Origin: JAJPXC01 sp964562375
GTDB taxonomy: Bacteria > Bacteroidota > Bacteroidia > Bacteroidales > Muribaculaceae
Assembly: GCA_964562375.1 (NCBI GenBank)
Contig: CAZLSW010000004.1
Coordinates: forward strand, 1 to 64,000
Direction of reading: 5' to 3'
Length of the DNA stretch: 64,000 nt
Part shown: positions 37,421-46,341 of the stretch, piece after piece
How the letters are laid out: each line of letters begins with the position of its first letter
How positions within the stretch are numbered: position 1 is the stretch's first letter
The notes under the pieces: model-generated
What the model saw: only the letters and a program-made list of their open reading frames with translations
Told to the model about the DNA's origin: nothing
Database searches by the model: none
Program-made: the position numbers and the translations under genes

Positions 37421-38818
37421 TTATTCATAGCGACGGAAGGATGCGCCGCTCTTACGCAGCCGGTAAAACAACAAGTCCCAGGTAAAGGTGATGCCCACCT
37501 CGGTGGGTCCCACCCACGTGCGATGGTGGTTGCGCTTTTTGAACAAGCGCACATCGCCCGTGTAGTTGTAGTAGTACAGCCCATCGGCCTCGCTGCCCGT
37601 GATGGGGTTGCCGTAGACGTAGGGGTCGAATTTGGTCCAGTAGACGCCACCAGCGGCGTAGAGGTCCAAGCGCCAGCGTTTGCCAAGATTCACGGCATAG
37701 CCCACCTTCACGGCGCCGCCGATTCCCTCGCCTTCCCAGCCTTTGCGTTTGGAGAATCCGATACCGTAGATGTTGCAGTTGGCGTAGGCGGCGAGGTATA
37801 GACCCGTGTGGTGGAAGCCGGGCGAGAAGTAACGGCGCGCCTCGAGGTGGTAGTCGCGGATTTGGTAGAATTTATGTTTGCCCCAGCGGTGGTAATAGGG
37901 GAAGGTGAACGAGCCGACTATCGTCCAGTTGCCCCGTCGGGGGTAGTATTCGAGGATGATGTTGGGCGAGGGTGCCCAGCCGTAATTGGGCAGGTAGAAG
38001 GCGTCGTAGAGGATGTTGGTGCCGATTGACAAGGCGTGCGGCCTTTCCCGCCGGGAAAGGCCGAAGGGTAAAGGATTAAGGATGAAGGATGAAGGGCCAT
38101 CCGGGGTGTAGGCCAATGGGGTGTATTTTGGGGTGAGGGCGAGTGGCTCGAGGTCGCGGACACAGCGGAAGAACATCACCATGCGGGCCGCGCGCAGGTT
38201 GGGGTAATACTCCTTCAACAGGCGCTTCCACAGCCTACCACCTTGGGCTTTTTGCAACTTCTGCTTGGTGAGGCGCTCGTCGCCGCCGCATTGGTCCACA
38301 ATCGCCGCTACCTCCTCGGTATCAGGGTCTTGGTTGCGACGCATCACGAGCACGAGGTAGGGATAATCCTCGGCCTGGGTGCGGGTGTATATATCGTTGA
38401 TATCGTAATTGAGTTGGCCCAGGCGCTCGGTGACGAATGTGGCGAGCGAGCGGGCGCGGTTGCGCGAGAGCATCACGTTGTTGTCATACGGTCCCTCGGG
38501 TGAGGCGGCACCTCGCATGCATATCCCAATCAGCTCCATCCCCTCCTCTCGCAGTCGCGGCAGGATGTCGTCCTCGAGCATGCGCACGGTGGGATCCTGG
38601 GGACGGAGTCCCCATTTGTTGACAATGAACACAGTGCTGGCAGCGAGGGCCTCGAAAGTGGAGTCGTTGAGCGAAGCGCATAGCTCGTCAGGGTCGGCTT
38701 GCTGGCCCACCACCTGCACGAACGGAGGGTATTCCGCTTGTATGGAATCGCCCTTAACGGGAAGGCTGGACAAAAGGAAGAGCCCCGTCAGGAACGTAAT
38801 CAAACATCTCAGTTCCAC
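37421..38818 (-). CDS. DUF3575 fimbria-associated outer-membrane protein with OmpA-like N-terminal region
   Basis: A 465-residue exported protein with signal peptide MELRCLITFLTGLFLLSSLP. An OmpA-like segment follows around residues 75-140 (GICMRGAASPEGPYDNNVML, SRNRARSLATFV). The C-terminal DUF3575 barrel-like domain runs from about residue 280 (LSIGTNILYDAFYLPNYGWA, YYPRRGNWTIVGSF, DLYAAGGVYWTKFDPYVYG). It is the first gene of the fimbria operon, 37 bases before the DUF5119 gene. DUF3575 proteins regularly accompany Bacteroidales fimbrillins and are thought to help outer-membrane anchoring or assembly. Length and domains look complete. Confidence 0.87.
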   Translation of the reverse strand: MELRCLITFLTGLFLLSSLPVKGDSIQAEYPPFVQVVGQQADPDELCASLNDSTFEALAASTVFIVNKWGLRPQDPTVRMLEDDILPRLREEGMELIGICMRGAASPEGPYDNNVMLSRNRARSLATFVTERLGQLNYDINDIYTRTQAEDYPYLVLVMRRNQDPDTEEVAAIVDQCGGDERLTKQKLQKAQGGRLWKRLLKEYYPNLRAARMVMFFRCVRDLEPLALTPKYTPLAYTPDGPSSFILNPLPFGLSRRERPHALSIGTNILYDAFYLPNYGWAPSPNIILEYYPRRGNWTIVGSFTFPYYHRWGKHKFYQIRDYHLEARRYFSPGFHHTGLYLAAYANCNIYGIGFSKRKGWEGEGIGGAVKVGYAVNLGKRWRLDLYAAGGVYWTKFDPYVYGNPITGSEADGLYYYNYTGDVRLFKKRNHHRTWVGPTEVGITFTWDLLFYRLRKSGASFRRYE

Positions 38819-38905
38819 GTTGTTATATTGTGTACAGAAAAGTTGTTTTTCTATGGTTGCTATGCACTGCTATATAACTTAGATCACATCTATCTATAAA
38901 GCACG

Positions 38906-38939
38906 CAAATATACTAAATTTTGGAAAAGATTTGCCAAA
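38906..38939 (-). promoter_or_regulatory. Promoter of the fimbria/adhesin operon
   Basis: The minus strand reads TTTG (38936-38939), a 22-base spacer, then TATATTTG (38906-38913). Both boxes match the Bacteroidetes consensus, though the spacer is 2-3 bases long. It lies about 90 bases upstream of the DUF3575 start. Confidence 0.55.
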
Positions 38940-39010
38940 ACGCATTAAAATTAACCTTAATTAACATAGATTTAGGATGATGTAGTAACTATTCACCGAA
39001 AGGAAAAAGG

Positions 39011-39078
39011 AACCACGAAGAACACTAAAAACACAAAAGCGAAGTGTATTGGGAGAACAATTAGTGTTCTTCGTGGTT
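39011..39078. repeat. Short inverted-repeat element (second family)
   Basis: AACCACGAAGAACACTAA (39011-39028) is repeated as its exact reverse complement at 39061-39078: an 18-bp perfect inverted repeat around 32 bases. The arms resemble the ends of the 210-bp element (AACCACGAATTAACACTA). A related stretch lies at 61082-61163. Confidence 0.8.
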
Positions 39079-39153
39079 AAAAGATTTTTGGGTGAATAGC
39101 TACCTAAAAACTGCTAATCCCAAAAACTGTTAATTCAACTTTCTCAGGCCAGA

Positions 39154-39362
39154 GAAACCACGAATTAACACTAATGGACACCAATGAGTTAACTTGAAAT
39201 ACAATAAATTTTAGAGAGCTTTCGCTCTTTAATTAACACTAATCCCGGTAGGAGTTTAGTATCGAAATTCGTGTTAATTCTTTGCGTAGCAAAGCTTAAT
39301 TTATGATTAAAATATAAGTTAAAGCACTGAATTAGTGAAAATTAGTGTTAATTCGTGGTTTC
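39154..39362 (+). repeat. Dispersed MITE-like element, copy 3
   Basis: A 209-bp plus-orientation copy starting GAAACCACGAATTAACACTA and ending TTAATTCGTGGTTTC, with both internal hairpins. Its right flank (TCTAACCACAAGCGAAAC) is shared, in inverted orientation, with the left flank of copy 5, so the mobile unit may extend about 20 bases beyond the inverted repeat. Confidence 0.87.
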
Positions 39363-39469
39363 TCTAACCACAAGCGAAACCTAAACTAATTCCTATAAAT
39401 GGCTGATTCCCTAAACCCGTTTTTTGGAATAAAAATGGTAAAGGGAGGTAATAATTGAATAATTATTTG

Positions 39470-39477
39470 TAACTTTG
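39470..39477 (+). promoter_or_regulatory. -7 box upstream of argR
   Basis: TAACTTTG matches TAnnTTTG and lies 20 bases before the argR ATG. No good TTTG is found at the right distance, so activator or autoregulatory control is possible (inference). Confidence 0.5.
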
Positions 39478-39496
39478 CGCCGCTAAATTCAACGCA

Positions 39497-40006
39497 ATGA
39501 AGAATCGCAAGAACCGTTTACCGGCAATCGTCGAGATCTTGTCGAAGCACGTGATCTCGAGCCAAGAGGAGCTGTCGAAACAGCTTGCCAAAGAGGGATT
39601 CGTGGTCACCCAGGCCACCCTGTCGCGCGACCTTAAAACCCTGCGCACCACCAAGATACCCACCGACCTTGGCGGCTATCGTTACGTGGTGCCCGACCAC
39701 GACAAGCGCGAGCAGGCTCCCCGCTCGGCACGCGCCGTGCTGCAAACGGCCATGCACCCGGCCACCATCTCGGTGGCCATCTCAGGCAACATTGTGGTGA
39801 TCAAGACCCGCAACGGCTACGCCTCGGGCCTGGCTTACGACATCGACATGCTCGACTCGCCCCACATCCTTGGCACAATCCCCGGAGCCGACACGGTGAT
39901 GGCGGTGATCAACGAGCATTCCACCCGCCAAGAAATCTACTCGCTCCTTTGCACGATTTTGCCCCAAGAGGTAATGGCACAAGCTAAAGGCCTTTTTGGC
40001 CTTTAG
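39497..40006 (+). CDS. argR: Arginine repressor ArgR
   Basis: A 169-residue ArgR/AhrC-family regulator that senses arginine and controls arginine biosynthesis genes. The N-terminal winged helix includes SSQEELSKQL and the recognition helix TQATLSRDLKTL (about 38-49). The C-terminal hexamerisation and arginine-binding domain contains GNIVVIKTRNGYASGLAYDI and GTIPGADTVM, including the paired Asp residues typical of arginine contact. Length is slightly above the usual 150 residues because of an N-terminal basic extension. It heads a co-directional run with GNAT, argG and argC, as in Bacteroides arginine clusters. Confidence 0.95.
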   Translation: MKNRKNRLPAIVEILSKHVISSQEELSKQLAKEGFVVTQATLSRDLKTLRTTKIPTDLGGYRYVVPDHDKREQAPRSARAVLQTAMHPATISVAISGNIVVIKTRNGYASGLAYDIDMLDSPHILGTIPGADTVMAVINEHSTRQEIYSLLCTILPQEVMAQAKGLFGL

Positions 40007-40009
40007 CTT
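39981..40009. other. Perfect inverted repeat over the argR stop codon
   Basis: AAGCTAAAGGCC (39981-39992) pairs exactly with GGCCTTTAGCTT (39998-40009) around TTTTT. The 12-bp stem includes the last codons and the TAG of argR. It is not followed by a T-run, so it may protect or partly attenuate the transcript rather than terminate it. Confidence 0.6.
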
Positions 40010-40141
40010 GAAGTATAAAGGATAAAGTATAAAGTAATAGCTTGGCTATTTAAAGGAATAAAGGAGGAAAGGACTAGGTGACTGGCCTCCAAGAATGACG
40101 AAAAAGAGCCCGCAAGGGTTACACATAGTACAATAGGTAAA

Positions 40142-40768
40142 ATGGAAGATTCACAGAAAATTGAAGTGCTGGTAGCGTCGGAGGAGCACGTTGGCTATGT
40201 CGACGAGATTCTCGACACTATCACGCGAGCAGCCAAGGTGCGCGGCACGGGTATCGCCAAGCGATCGCCCGACTACGTGCGCCAGAAGATGCTCGAGCGC
40301 AAAGCGGTAATCGCGATCGGCCCCGGAGGGGAGTTTGCGGGCTTCAGCTACATCGAGAGCTGGAGCAACAAGGAGTTTGTTGCCAATTCGGGATTGATCG
40401 TCGCCGACAAGTTTCGCGGCATCGGTCTGGCCTCGCGCATCAAACGACGAATCTTCCAACTCTCCCGCGAGATGTTCCCCAACGCCAAAATTTTTTCCTT
40501 GACCACGGGCGCCGCGGTGATGAAAATGAACTTCGAGCTGGGCTACCGCCCGGTGACCTTCGACCAGCTCACCACCGACGCCGCCTTCTGGCGCGGATGC
40601 GAGAGCTGCGTCAACTATGATATCCTGCAACGCAACGGAGGGCATAAGTGCTTGTGTGTAGGGCTGTTGTATGATCCCGCCGAGAAGTATCACGAGGCCG
40701 AGAAGAAGGCCCCCTCGACGGCCGACGACACCGCTGCCGCCATCGCCGCGGCGCTGCCCTCGCTTTAA
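40142..40768 (+). CDS. GNAT acyltransferase of the arginine cluster (N-acylglutamate synthase candidate)
   Basis: A 208-residue GNAT-fold protein. The acyl-CoA-binding region around residues 90-110 reads VADKFRGIGLASRIKRRIF, and FELGYRPVTFDQL gives the C-terminal strand. The C-terminal half also contains a cluster of cysteines (CESC, CLC). It sits between argR and argG, where Bacteroides carries an N-acyltransferase gene. By position it is the likely first enzyme of arginine synthesis, acylating glutamate. Bacteroidetes use N-succinyl intermediates, so the donor may be succinyl-CoA rather than acetyl-CoA; the sequence alone cannot decide. A low-complexity Ala/Thr/Asp tail ends the protein. 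Confidence 0.8.
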   Translation: MEDSQKIEVLVASEEHVGYVDEILDTITRAAKVRGTGIAKRSPDYVRQKMLERKAVIAIGPGGEFAGFSYIESWSNKEFVANSGLIVADKFRGIGLASRIKRRIFQLSREMFPNAKIFSLTTGAAVMKMNFELGYRPVTFDQLTTDAAFWRGCESCVNYDILQRNGGHKCLCVGLLYDPAEKYHEAEKKAPSTADDTAAAIAAALPSL

Positions 40769-40845
40769 AGATTAGCATTTAGCGTTTAGCATTTAGCATT
40801 TAGCCCAATAGCTAAGCTGATAACTGAAAACTTAAATAAAAGATA

Positions 40846-42048
40846 ATGAAAAAGAAAGTAGTATTAGCGTTTTCAGGAGGCTTGGACACCTCCTTCGCCG
40901 TGAAGTATCTCTCGGAGGACTGCGGCTATGAAGTGTACACGGCAATCGCCAACACGGGAGGCTTCTCGGCCGAGGAGCTCAAGGAGATTGAGCGCCGCGC
41001 CTTGGCCCTTGGCGCCCGCGAGCACGCCACGCTCGACATCACCAACGAATACTACGAGAAAGCCATCAAATACATGATCTTCGGCAACGTGCTGCGCAAC
41101 GGCACCTACCCCATCTCGGTATCCTCGGAGCGCATCTTCCAGGCCATCGCCATAATCGAGTACGCCAAGAAGATCGGCGCCGACTGCGTGGCCCACGGCT
41201 CCACCAGCGCCGGCAACGACCAAGTGCGCTTCGACCTCACGTTCCAAATCCTGGCTCCCGAGATTGAGATCATCACCCCCACCCGCGACATGAACCTCAC
41301 TCGCGACTATGAGATCGACTACCTCAAGAAGCACGGCTACGAGGCCGACTTCCGCAAACTTGAGTACTCGATCAACAAGGGCCTGTGGGGCACGTCGGTA
41401 GGTGGCAAAGAGACCCTCCACAGCGACCAAACCCTCCCCGAGGAGGCCTATCCTACCCAGATGACAGCCACCAAGGACGAGCAAATCACCCTCGACTTCG
41501 AGAAGGGCGAGCTGGTTGCCGTCAACGGCGAGCGCATCGACGACCGCGTGAAAGCCATCCAGAAGCTTGAGGAGGTTGTGGCTCCCTACGCCATCGGTCG
41601 CGACATGCACATCGGCGACACCATCATCGGCATCAAGGGCCGCGTGGGCTTCGAGGCCGGCGCTCCCCTGCTGATTATCGCCGCCCACAAGATGCTCGAG
41701 AAGCACACGTTGACCAAGTGGCAACAGTACTGGAAGGACCAACTGGGCACCTGGTACGGCATGTTCATGCACGAAGCACAGTACCTGGAGCCGGTGATGC
41801 GCGACATCGAGGCGTTCCTTGAGAAGTCGCAAGACAACGTCACCGGTCGCGTGATCGTCGACTTGAAGCCCTACCGCTACGTGCTGGTGGGCGTAGATTC
41901 CCCCTACGACTTGATGAAGACCGACTTCGGCGAGTACGGCGAGCTTTCCAAGGCTTGGACCGCCGACGACGTGAAGGGCTTCACCAAGATCCTGGGCAAC
42001 CAGATGAAGATTTACCATAACGTACAAGAGCGCAACAAGAAGAAATGA
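40846..42048 (+). CDS. argG: Argininosuccinate synthase
   Basis: A 400-residue ATP-dependent ligase joining citrulline and aspartate to form argininosuccinate. The PP-loop ATP motif FSGGLDTS is at residues 9-16. The citrulline/aspartate-binding regions are recognisable (HGSTSAGNDQVRFDLTF and the EYSINKGLWGTSVGGKE segment). Length is normal. It follows the acyltransferase gene after a 77-base spacer rich in TTAGCATTTAGC repeats, and its TGA overlaps the argC ATG by 4 bases, so argG and argC are translationally coupled. Confidence 0.96.
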   Translation: MKKKVVLAFSGGLDTSFAVKYLSEDCGYEVYTAIANTGGFSAEELKEIERRALALGAREHATLDITNEYYEKAIKYMIFGNVLRNGTYPISVSSERIFQAIAIIEYAKKIGADCVAHGSTSAGNDQVRFDLTFQILAPEIEIITPTRDMNLTRDYEIDYLKKHGYEADFRKLEYSINKGLWGTSVGGKETLHSDQTLPEEAYPTQMTATKDEQITLDFEKGELVAVNGERIDDRVKAIQKLEEVVAPYAIGRDMHIGDTIIGIKGRVGFEAGAPLLIIAAHKMLEKHTLTKWQQYWKDQLGTWYGMFMHEAQYLEPVMRDIEAFLEKSQDNVTGRVIVDLKPYRYVLVGVDSPYDLMKTDFGEYGELSKAWTADDVKGFTKILGNQMKIYHNVQERNKKK

Positions 42049-43016
42049 TACGAGCCGGAATTATCGGCGGGGCAGGCTACACCGCCGGCGAACTTATCCG
42101 CCTGCTAATCAACCATCCCGACGTTGAAATCGCGTGGGTACACTCCACATCCAACGCCGGTAACCCCGTCACCGACATCCATCAGGGTCTGATCGGCGAC
42201 ACCACGCTGCGGTTCACCGACCGACTTGACTGGGAGGCCATCGACGTGCTATTTTGCTGCACTCCTCACGGCAAAACCCGCGAGTTCATGGAGAGCTGCA
42301 CGGTGCCCGAGGACGTGAAAATCATCGACCTGTCGGCCGACTACCGCCTCGCCGCCGAGGGTAACGACTTCGTGTACGGGTTGCCCGAGCTTCACCGCAA
42401 GCCGCTCGTGCGGGGTGCCAAGCACGTGGCCAACCCCGGTTGCTTTGCCACCGCTATCCAGCTCGCACTTCTTCCGCTGGCTAAGAACCTGCTGCTCAAC
42501 GCTCCCATCCACATCACGGCCATCACCGGCAGCACTGGCGCTGGCGTGAAGCCGTCGGCCACCAGCCATTTCTCGTGGCGCAACGACAACGTGTCGATCT
42601 ACAAGCCATTCCGACACCAGCACTTGGCCGAGATACGCCAATCGCTAGTGGAACTGCAATCGTCGTTCAACCAAGAGATTAACTTCATCCCGGTGCGCGG
42701 TTGCTTCTCTCGCGGCATCATGGCGGTGATTTATATGGATTGCCCTGTGGATCTGGATGAGATACGCAAGCTTTACGAGGATTACTACGACGACCACTCG
42801 TTCACCTTCATTACCGACAAAGCTCCTGACCTCAAGGACGTTGTAAACACCAACAAGTGTATCATCCACCTCGAGAAGGTAGATGGCAAGTTGCTGATCA
42901 CCTCGGTGATCGACAACCTTGTGAAGGGAGCCTCGGGCCAGGCGGTTCACAACATGAATCTGCTCTTCGGCCTCCAGGAGCGCGTGGGCCTGATGCTGAA
43001 GCCCTCGGCCTTCTAA
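42045..43016 (+). CDS. argC: N-acyl-gamma-glutamyl-phosphate reductase
   Basis: A 323-residue NADPH-dependent dehydrogenase of the arginine pathway. The N-terminal nucleotide-binding loop is GIIGGAGYTAGEL (5-17), and the catalytic Cys133 sits in ANPGCFATA. The C-terminal dimerisation region contains FIPVRGCFSRGIMA. It starts in the argG stop (ATGA). A strong hairpin follows its stop, so argD and the other arginine genes are not in this transcript, unlike some Bacteroides clusters where argD follows directly. Confidence 0.95.
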   Translation: MIRAGIIGGAGYTAGELIRLLINHPDVEIAWVHSTSNAGNPVTDIHQGLIGDTTLRFTDRLDWEAIDVLFCCTPHGKTREFMESCTVPEDVKIIDLSADYRLAAEGNDFVYGLPELHRKPLVRGAKHVANPGCFATAIQLALLPLAKNLLLNAPIHITAITGSTGAGVKPSATSHFSWRNDNVSIYKPFRHQHLAEIRQSLVELQSSFNQEINFIPVRGCFSRGIMAVIYMDCPVDLDEIRKLYEDYYDDHSFTFITDKAPDLKDVVNTNKCIIHLEKVDGKLLITSVIDNLVKGASGQAVHNMNLLFGLQERVGLMLKPSAF

Positions 43017-43031
43017 GCCACGAAGTCGCTC

Positions 43032-43068
43032 AACAATAAAGCCCCGCCGATGGCGGGGCTTTATTGTT
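43032..43068 (+). terminator. Terminator after argC
   Basis: A perfect 17-bp stem, AACAATAAAGCCCCGCC (43032-43048) with its reverse complement at 43052-43068, around GAT. The descending arm ends in TTTATTGTT. It lies 15 bases after the argC stop and, being symmetrical, can also serve transcription arriving from the opposite strand. Confidence 0.85.
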
Positions 43069-43071
43069 CTT

Positions 43072-43245
43072 GTCAGGCCGGGACGGCCCGACATCCTGCC
43101 TATGATAAGTAGGAGGTCCCGCCGTGTCGGCGGGACAGTTTTTACTGTCGGGCCGGGACGGCCCGACATCCTGCCTATGATAAGTAGGAGGTCCCGCCGG
43201 GTCGGCGGGACAGTTTTTACTGCCGGGCCGGGACGGCCCGACATC
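43072..43245. repeat. 75-bp GC-rich tandem repeat, about 2.3 units
   Basis: Units start at 43072, 43147 and 43222 with an exact 75-base period. Each full unit contains two palindromes, GGGCCGGGACGGCCCGAC-type and GTCCCGCCG-n-CGGCGGGAC, separated by ATGATAAGTAGGAG. It lies between convergent argC and the GHL10 gene. The reading frames crossing it are repeat-derived and not genes. Confidence 0.88.
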
Positions 43246-43249
43246 CTTT

Positions 43250-45979
43250 CTATAGGGAGGCTTTGAGGGTGCGGGTGGAGGTGGGGGTGGTCACTACCAG
43301 GAGGTAGATGCCGTGGGGAGCGTCGATGGAGGCTGTAGCCGAGCCGTTGACGGTGCCCTGGAAGACGGTGCCGAGGGTTGCGCCCGACATCGACACGAGA
43401 GTGGCCGTAACCGGGCCGTCGGCGGCGATGTGAAGCGTCTTGCCCACGAGGTACACGCGCTCCGAGTCGGCGGCGACAGAGCCTACGCCGGCGCGCTCGC
43501 CCTTATAGGTGGCCGAGATGACGGTCGACCAGTCGGTGTTGGTCGACGACGAGCCGTTACGGTAGGAGCCGCGCACTCGCATATAGTACACGTTGCCGGG
43601 GGTAAGGGTCTGGCTCATCGAGTCGAAGGTGTTGCGGGAATGCCAAGTGGGGACAGCGACAGTCTCCTGCACGAAGCGCGAGCCAATCGACTCCTTCTGG
43701 TCGAGTTGGAATGTCAACTGGTAGGGACCGGGCACGACTGCAGCCTCGATATAGTCGTCGGCGTAGAACTCGATGCCATTCTCGGGGTAAACAATCGACA
43801 TAGCGCCGGGAACCACGGTCTCGGTGGTGAACATCACAGTGGAGGTGTTGACTGTCTCGTCGCCGTTGAGGTAAACCAGACGAACGTAGTAGTCGGTGTA
43901 GCCAGCGAGAATGCCCGTGGGGATCTGGTGGCTACCGCCCTTGGCCTCAGCCGAGTAGATAAGATCGGTGAAGTCGTCGCTCTTGGAGATCTCGACGGTG
44001 ACGTCGCGCTCGGGAATGGTCCAGGTGATAGTGGGGGTGAGGGACACCTCGGCGGCGTTGTTGGAGGGCGAGGCGATGTCCAATCGTTTGGCTACAAAGG
44101 AGCGGGTCTCGGATACGCCGTCATTCTTGCCCTTTGCGCAAGCGCGCACGCGCCAATAGGCCGTTTCGTTGAGCGTGAGGTCGGCGATGTCGAGGGTCGA
44201 CAGGGTAGTGCCCTCACAGCGGATAAACGACGAGAGAGTGGTGAAATCAGCCGTGGGCGACACCTCAAAGAGGTAGAGCGAGGCACCGGAGACAGCGCTC
44301 CATGTGAAATCGAAGGGAGCCTCGAGGCTCGCGCCGTTGGCAGGAGCGGTCAACGCGGGAGCGGCAACCGACGATGAGAGTGCGGGAGCCACGATGGCGC
44401 AGTCCCACTCGTATCCGTAGCGGTCGTAAACGGCCACGCCATACTGGTATCCGGCCTGATAAGCCTCGGGAACGTCCCAGGAGGTGCCGTAGGTGATGCC
44501 CAGCAGGTATTGGGGCTCGCGAGTGAATGAGCCGGCCAACGAGTTGGGCACGGCGTATACGGTGTAGCGCACGTTCTCCTTGGCGTCCCAAGTGAGGTGG
44601 TAATCGGCGTCAATGGCCAGATTTTGCACCTTGCCGGGATCGGTGGAGGTTTCCCAAGTCATGGCGGGGAGCAGCGCCGGTGTGGTGTACACGTTATTCT
44701 TCAGGTAGTGGCCGAAGAGGGGAGCCACGTTGGAGATGTATTTGGCCGAGAAGAAGATGGAGCCGGGGGCACCCTGGTTGTCGGATTCGCGTAGGATGTT
44801 GATTTGGTCGGCATACTCCTTGAAGGTGTTGCCGTTTTGGCCGGTAGCCTTGATGTCGATCTCCTTCATCGACGCGCCGCCAACCTTGGACTGGGCTGTC
44901 AACGAGGTGATGGAGTGGGAGATGTAGCAGTGGCGGCCGAATTGCTCAACGACATCGTACCACCAGGGAGTAACCTTGGAGTAATCGGTCGAGTGGCCGA
45001 TAGTCCAGTAAACCTGCGGGGAGATGAAGTCGAGGTTTTGGTTGTAAATCCAGTTGATGGGGTCGGAGAAGATATCGTTGTACTGCCAATCGGAGCCGGA
45101 GGGACAAGGCGAGATGCCATACTTGTTGGCCACCGAGGAACTGGTGCATGCCACGCCGGCCGGGCTTACGCCGAAGCGTATCCAGGGCTTCTGGCTCTTG
45201 ATTGTGGTGTATACGTCGTGGATCATCTGGTTGACGTTCTCGCGACGCCAGTCGCTCTGGCTGAGGGTGCCGCCAGCAGCGGTATACTCGGCGTATTGGG
45301 CACCGTCACCGGTCTCGTCGGTAGGGGTGCGGGCCACGTAGAAGTAGTCGTCGAACAGCACGCCATCAACGTCGTAGTTGGTGATCACCTCGGTGATGAT
45401 GTCGCAGATGCGCTGGCGCACCTCGGGGAGGGCCGGGTTCAGGAAGGTGGAGTAGTCGCTATAGGTGGCGTCGGTGGGGGCGGTGAGGAGCCAGTCGGGA
45501 TGGAGTGTGCGATAGTCCTTGGCGCCGTTGAAGGAGCCGTTGGTCACCGACGACTCGTTGCGGTAGGGGTTAAGCCAGGCGTGGCACTCCAAGCCGCGCT
45601 TGTGGCACTCCTCAACCACATAGGCTAAGGGATCCCACCCGGGATCGTCGCCGCGGTAGAGGGTGAGGTCGCTCGACCAGGGCTCGTAGCTCGACTGGTA
45701 CATGGCGTCGCAGCGAGAGCGGATCTGGAAGTTGACGGCGTTGAAGTTGTTGATGGCGATGGAGTCGAGCATCTTGTCCATCGCGGCTTTTTGGCGGTTG
45801 ATCTGTTGCTCGAGCTGGGCGTCGGTGGTGACGCGGGGGGTGGTTACCGAGGGTGGCCAGTCGAGTTGCCACACGGTAGCGAGCCACGCTGAGCGCATCT
45901 CCGACTTGACGGGAGCGGCGTGGGAAATCGTTGACAGGCCCAGAAGGGCTGCTGCAGCTAATAAGAATTTTTTGTGCAT
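43250..45979 (-). CDS. Secreted GHL10/DUF187-type glycoside hydrolase with T9SS tail
   Basis: A 909-residue exported protein. The signal peptide MHKKFLLAAAALLGLSTISH is followed by KSEMRSAWLATVWQLDWP, the opening motif of the glycosyl-hydrolase-like 10 (DUF187/YngK) family. The TIM-barrel-like domain runs to about residue 400, with NFNAVNFQIRSRCDAMY, HAWLNPYR, YDVDGVLFDDYF (about 200-211) and DFISPQVYW. Fibronectin-III-like modules follow (about 430-830), for example PSDFTWSAVSGASLYLFEV-like strands. A short C-terminal sorting segment begins near GVGSVAADSERVYLVG. Members are proposed to act on cell-wall or related glycans. T9SS export to the surface is inferred from the tail. It converges on argC and is probably a single-gene transcript. 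Confidence 0.9.
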   Translation of the reverse strand: MHKKFLLAAAALLGLSTISHAAPVKSEMRSAWLATVWQLDWPPSVTTPRVTTDAQLEQQINRQKAAMDKMLDSIAINNFNAVNFQIRSRCDAMYQSSYEPWSSDLTLYRGDDPGWDPLAYVVEECHKRGLECHAWLNPYRNESSVTNGSFNGAKDYRTLHPDWLLTAPTDATYSDYSTFLNPALPEVRQRICDIITEVITNYDVDGVLFDDYFYVARTPTDETGDGAQYAEYTAAGGTLSQSDWRRENVNQMIHDVYTTIKSQKPWIRFGVSPAGVACTSSSVANKYGISPCPSGSDWQYNDIFSDPINWIYNQNLDFISPQVYWTIGHSTDYSKVTPWWYDVVEQFGRHCYISHSITSLTAQSKVGGASMKEIDIKATGQNGNTFKEYADQINILRESDNQGAPGSIFFSAKYISNVAPLFGHYLKNNVYTTPALLPAMTWETSTDPGKVQNLAIDADYHLTWDAKENVRYTVYAVPNSLAGSFTREPQYLLGITYGTSWDVPEAYQAGYQYGVAVYDRYGYEWDCAIVAPALSSSVAAPALTAPANGASLEAPFDFTWSAVSGASLYLFEVSPTADFTTLSSFIRCEGTTLSTLDIADLTLNETAYWRVRACAKGKNDGVSETRSFVAKRLDIASPSNNAAEVSLTPTITWTIPERDVTVEISKSDDFTDLIYSAEAKGGSHQIPTGILAGYTDYYVRLVYLNGDETVNTSTVMFTTETVVPGAMSIVYPENGIEFYADDYIEAAVVPGPYQLTFQLDQKESIGSRFVQETVAVPTWHSRNTFDSMSQTLTPGNVYYMRVRGSYRNGSSSTNTDWSTVISATYKGERAGVGSVAADSERVYLVGKTLHIAADGPVTATLVSMSGATLGTVFQGTVNGSATASIDAPHGIYLLVVTTPTSTRTLKASL

Positions 45980-46077
45980 TGCTAGGACGTGGATTAGTCA
46001 GGTTAATTTCTATCGCGAAGATAGGGGATTTTGTTGTTAAATATATTAAATAATTGTGGTTAATTGTTATTTTGGTA

Positions 46078-46341
46078 ACCACCGCGGCAAACCGCGGGGC
46101 ACGGTGGCTTGATGGAGGGGACCCCGCGGTGACCCGCGGGGCACCGTGGCTTGATGCAGGGGCCACCGCGGTGACCCGCGGGGCACGCGACCGCCACCCT
46201 GCTTTCTGCCCCGCCGGCACGGCGGGGATTCCTTTCTAGGCGGGGCTTCCTTTCTGGCTTGCTTTCTGCCAAGGAGACCACCCGCGGGTGATTTCACTCG
46301 ATTTCAGTCGATTTCACTCGATTTCAGTCGATCCCCCCGGT
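46078..46341. repeat. GC palindrome array and TCGATTT repeats between GHL10 gene and folK
   Basis: About three units of roughly 41 bases built on CCGCGGTGACCCGCGGGGCAC occupy 46078-46190; one diverged unit also lies at 34590-34621. From about 46286 to 46341 there is a run of TCGATTTCACTCGATTTCAG units whose last copies enter the 3' end of folK. The 344-bp gap 45980-46323 holds no gene. Confidence 0.8.

Larger units (their letters stand above)
38819..39496. other. Intergenic region between fimbria operon and argR
   Basis: Contains, in order: a promoter for the minus-strand fimbria operon, a short inverted-repeat element, MITE-like copy 3 and the -7 box of argR. No coding sequence is seen. Confidence 0.7.

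Noticed and set aside
40873..42027. Long open frame (384 codons) opposite argG
   Set aside because: It lies wholly antisense to a clear argG and has Val/Leu/His/Gly-rich composition typical of the complement of GC-rich codons. No domain or promoter.
43072..43245. CRISPR array
   Set aside because: The whole 75-base unit repeats with no unique spacers, and no cas genes are present.
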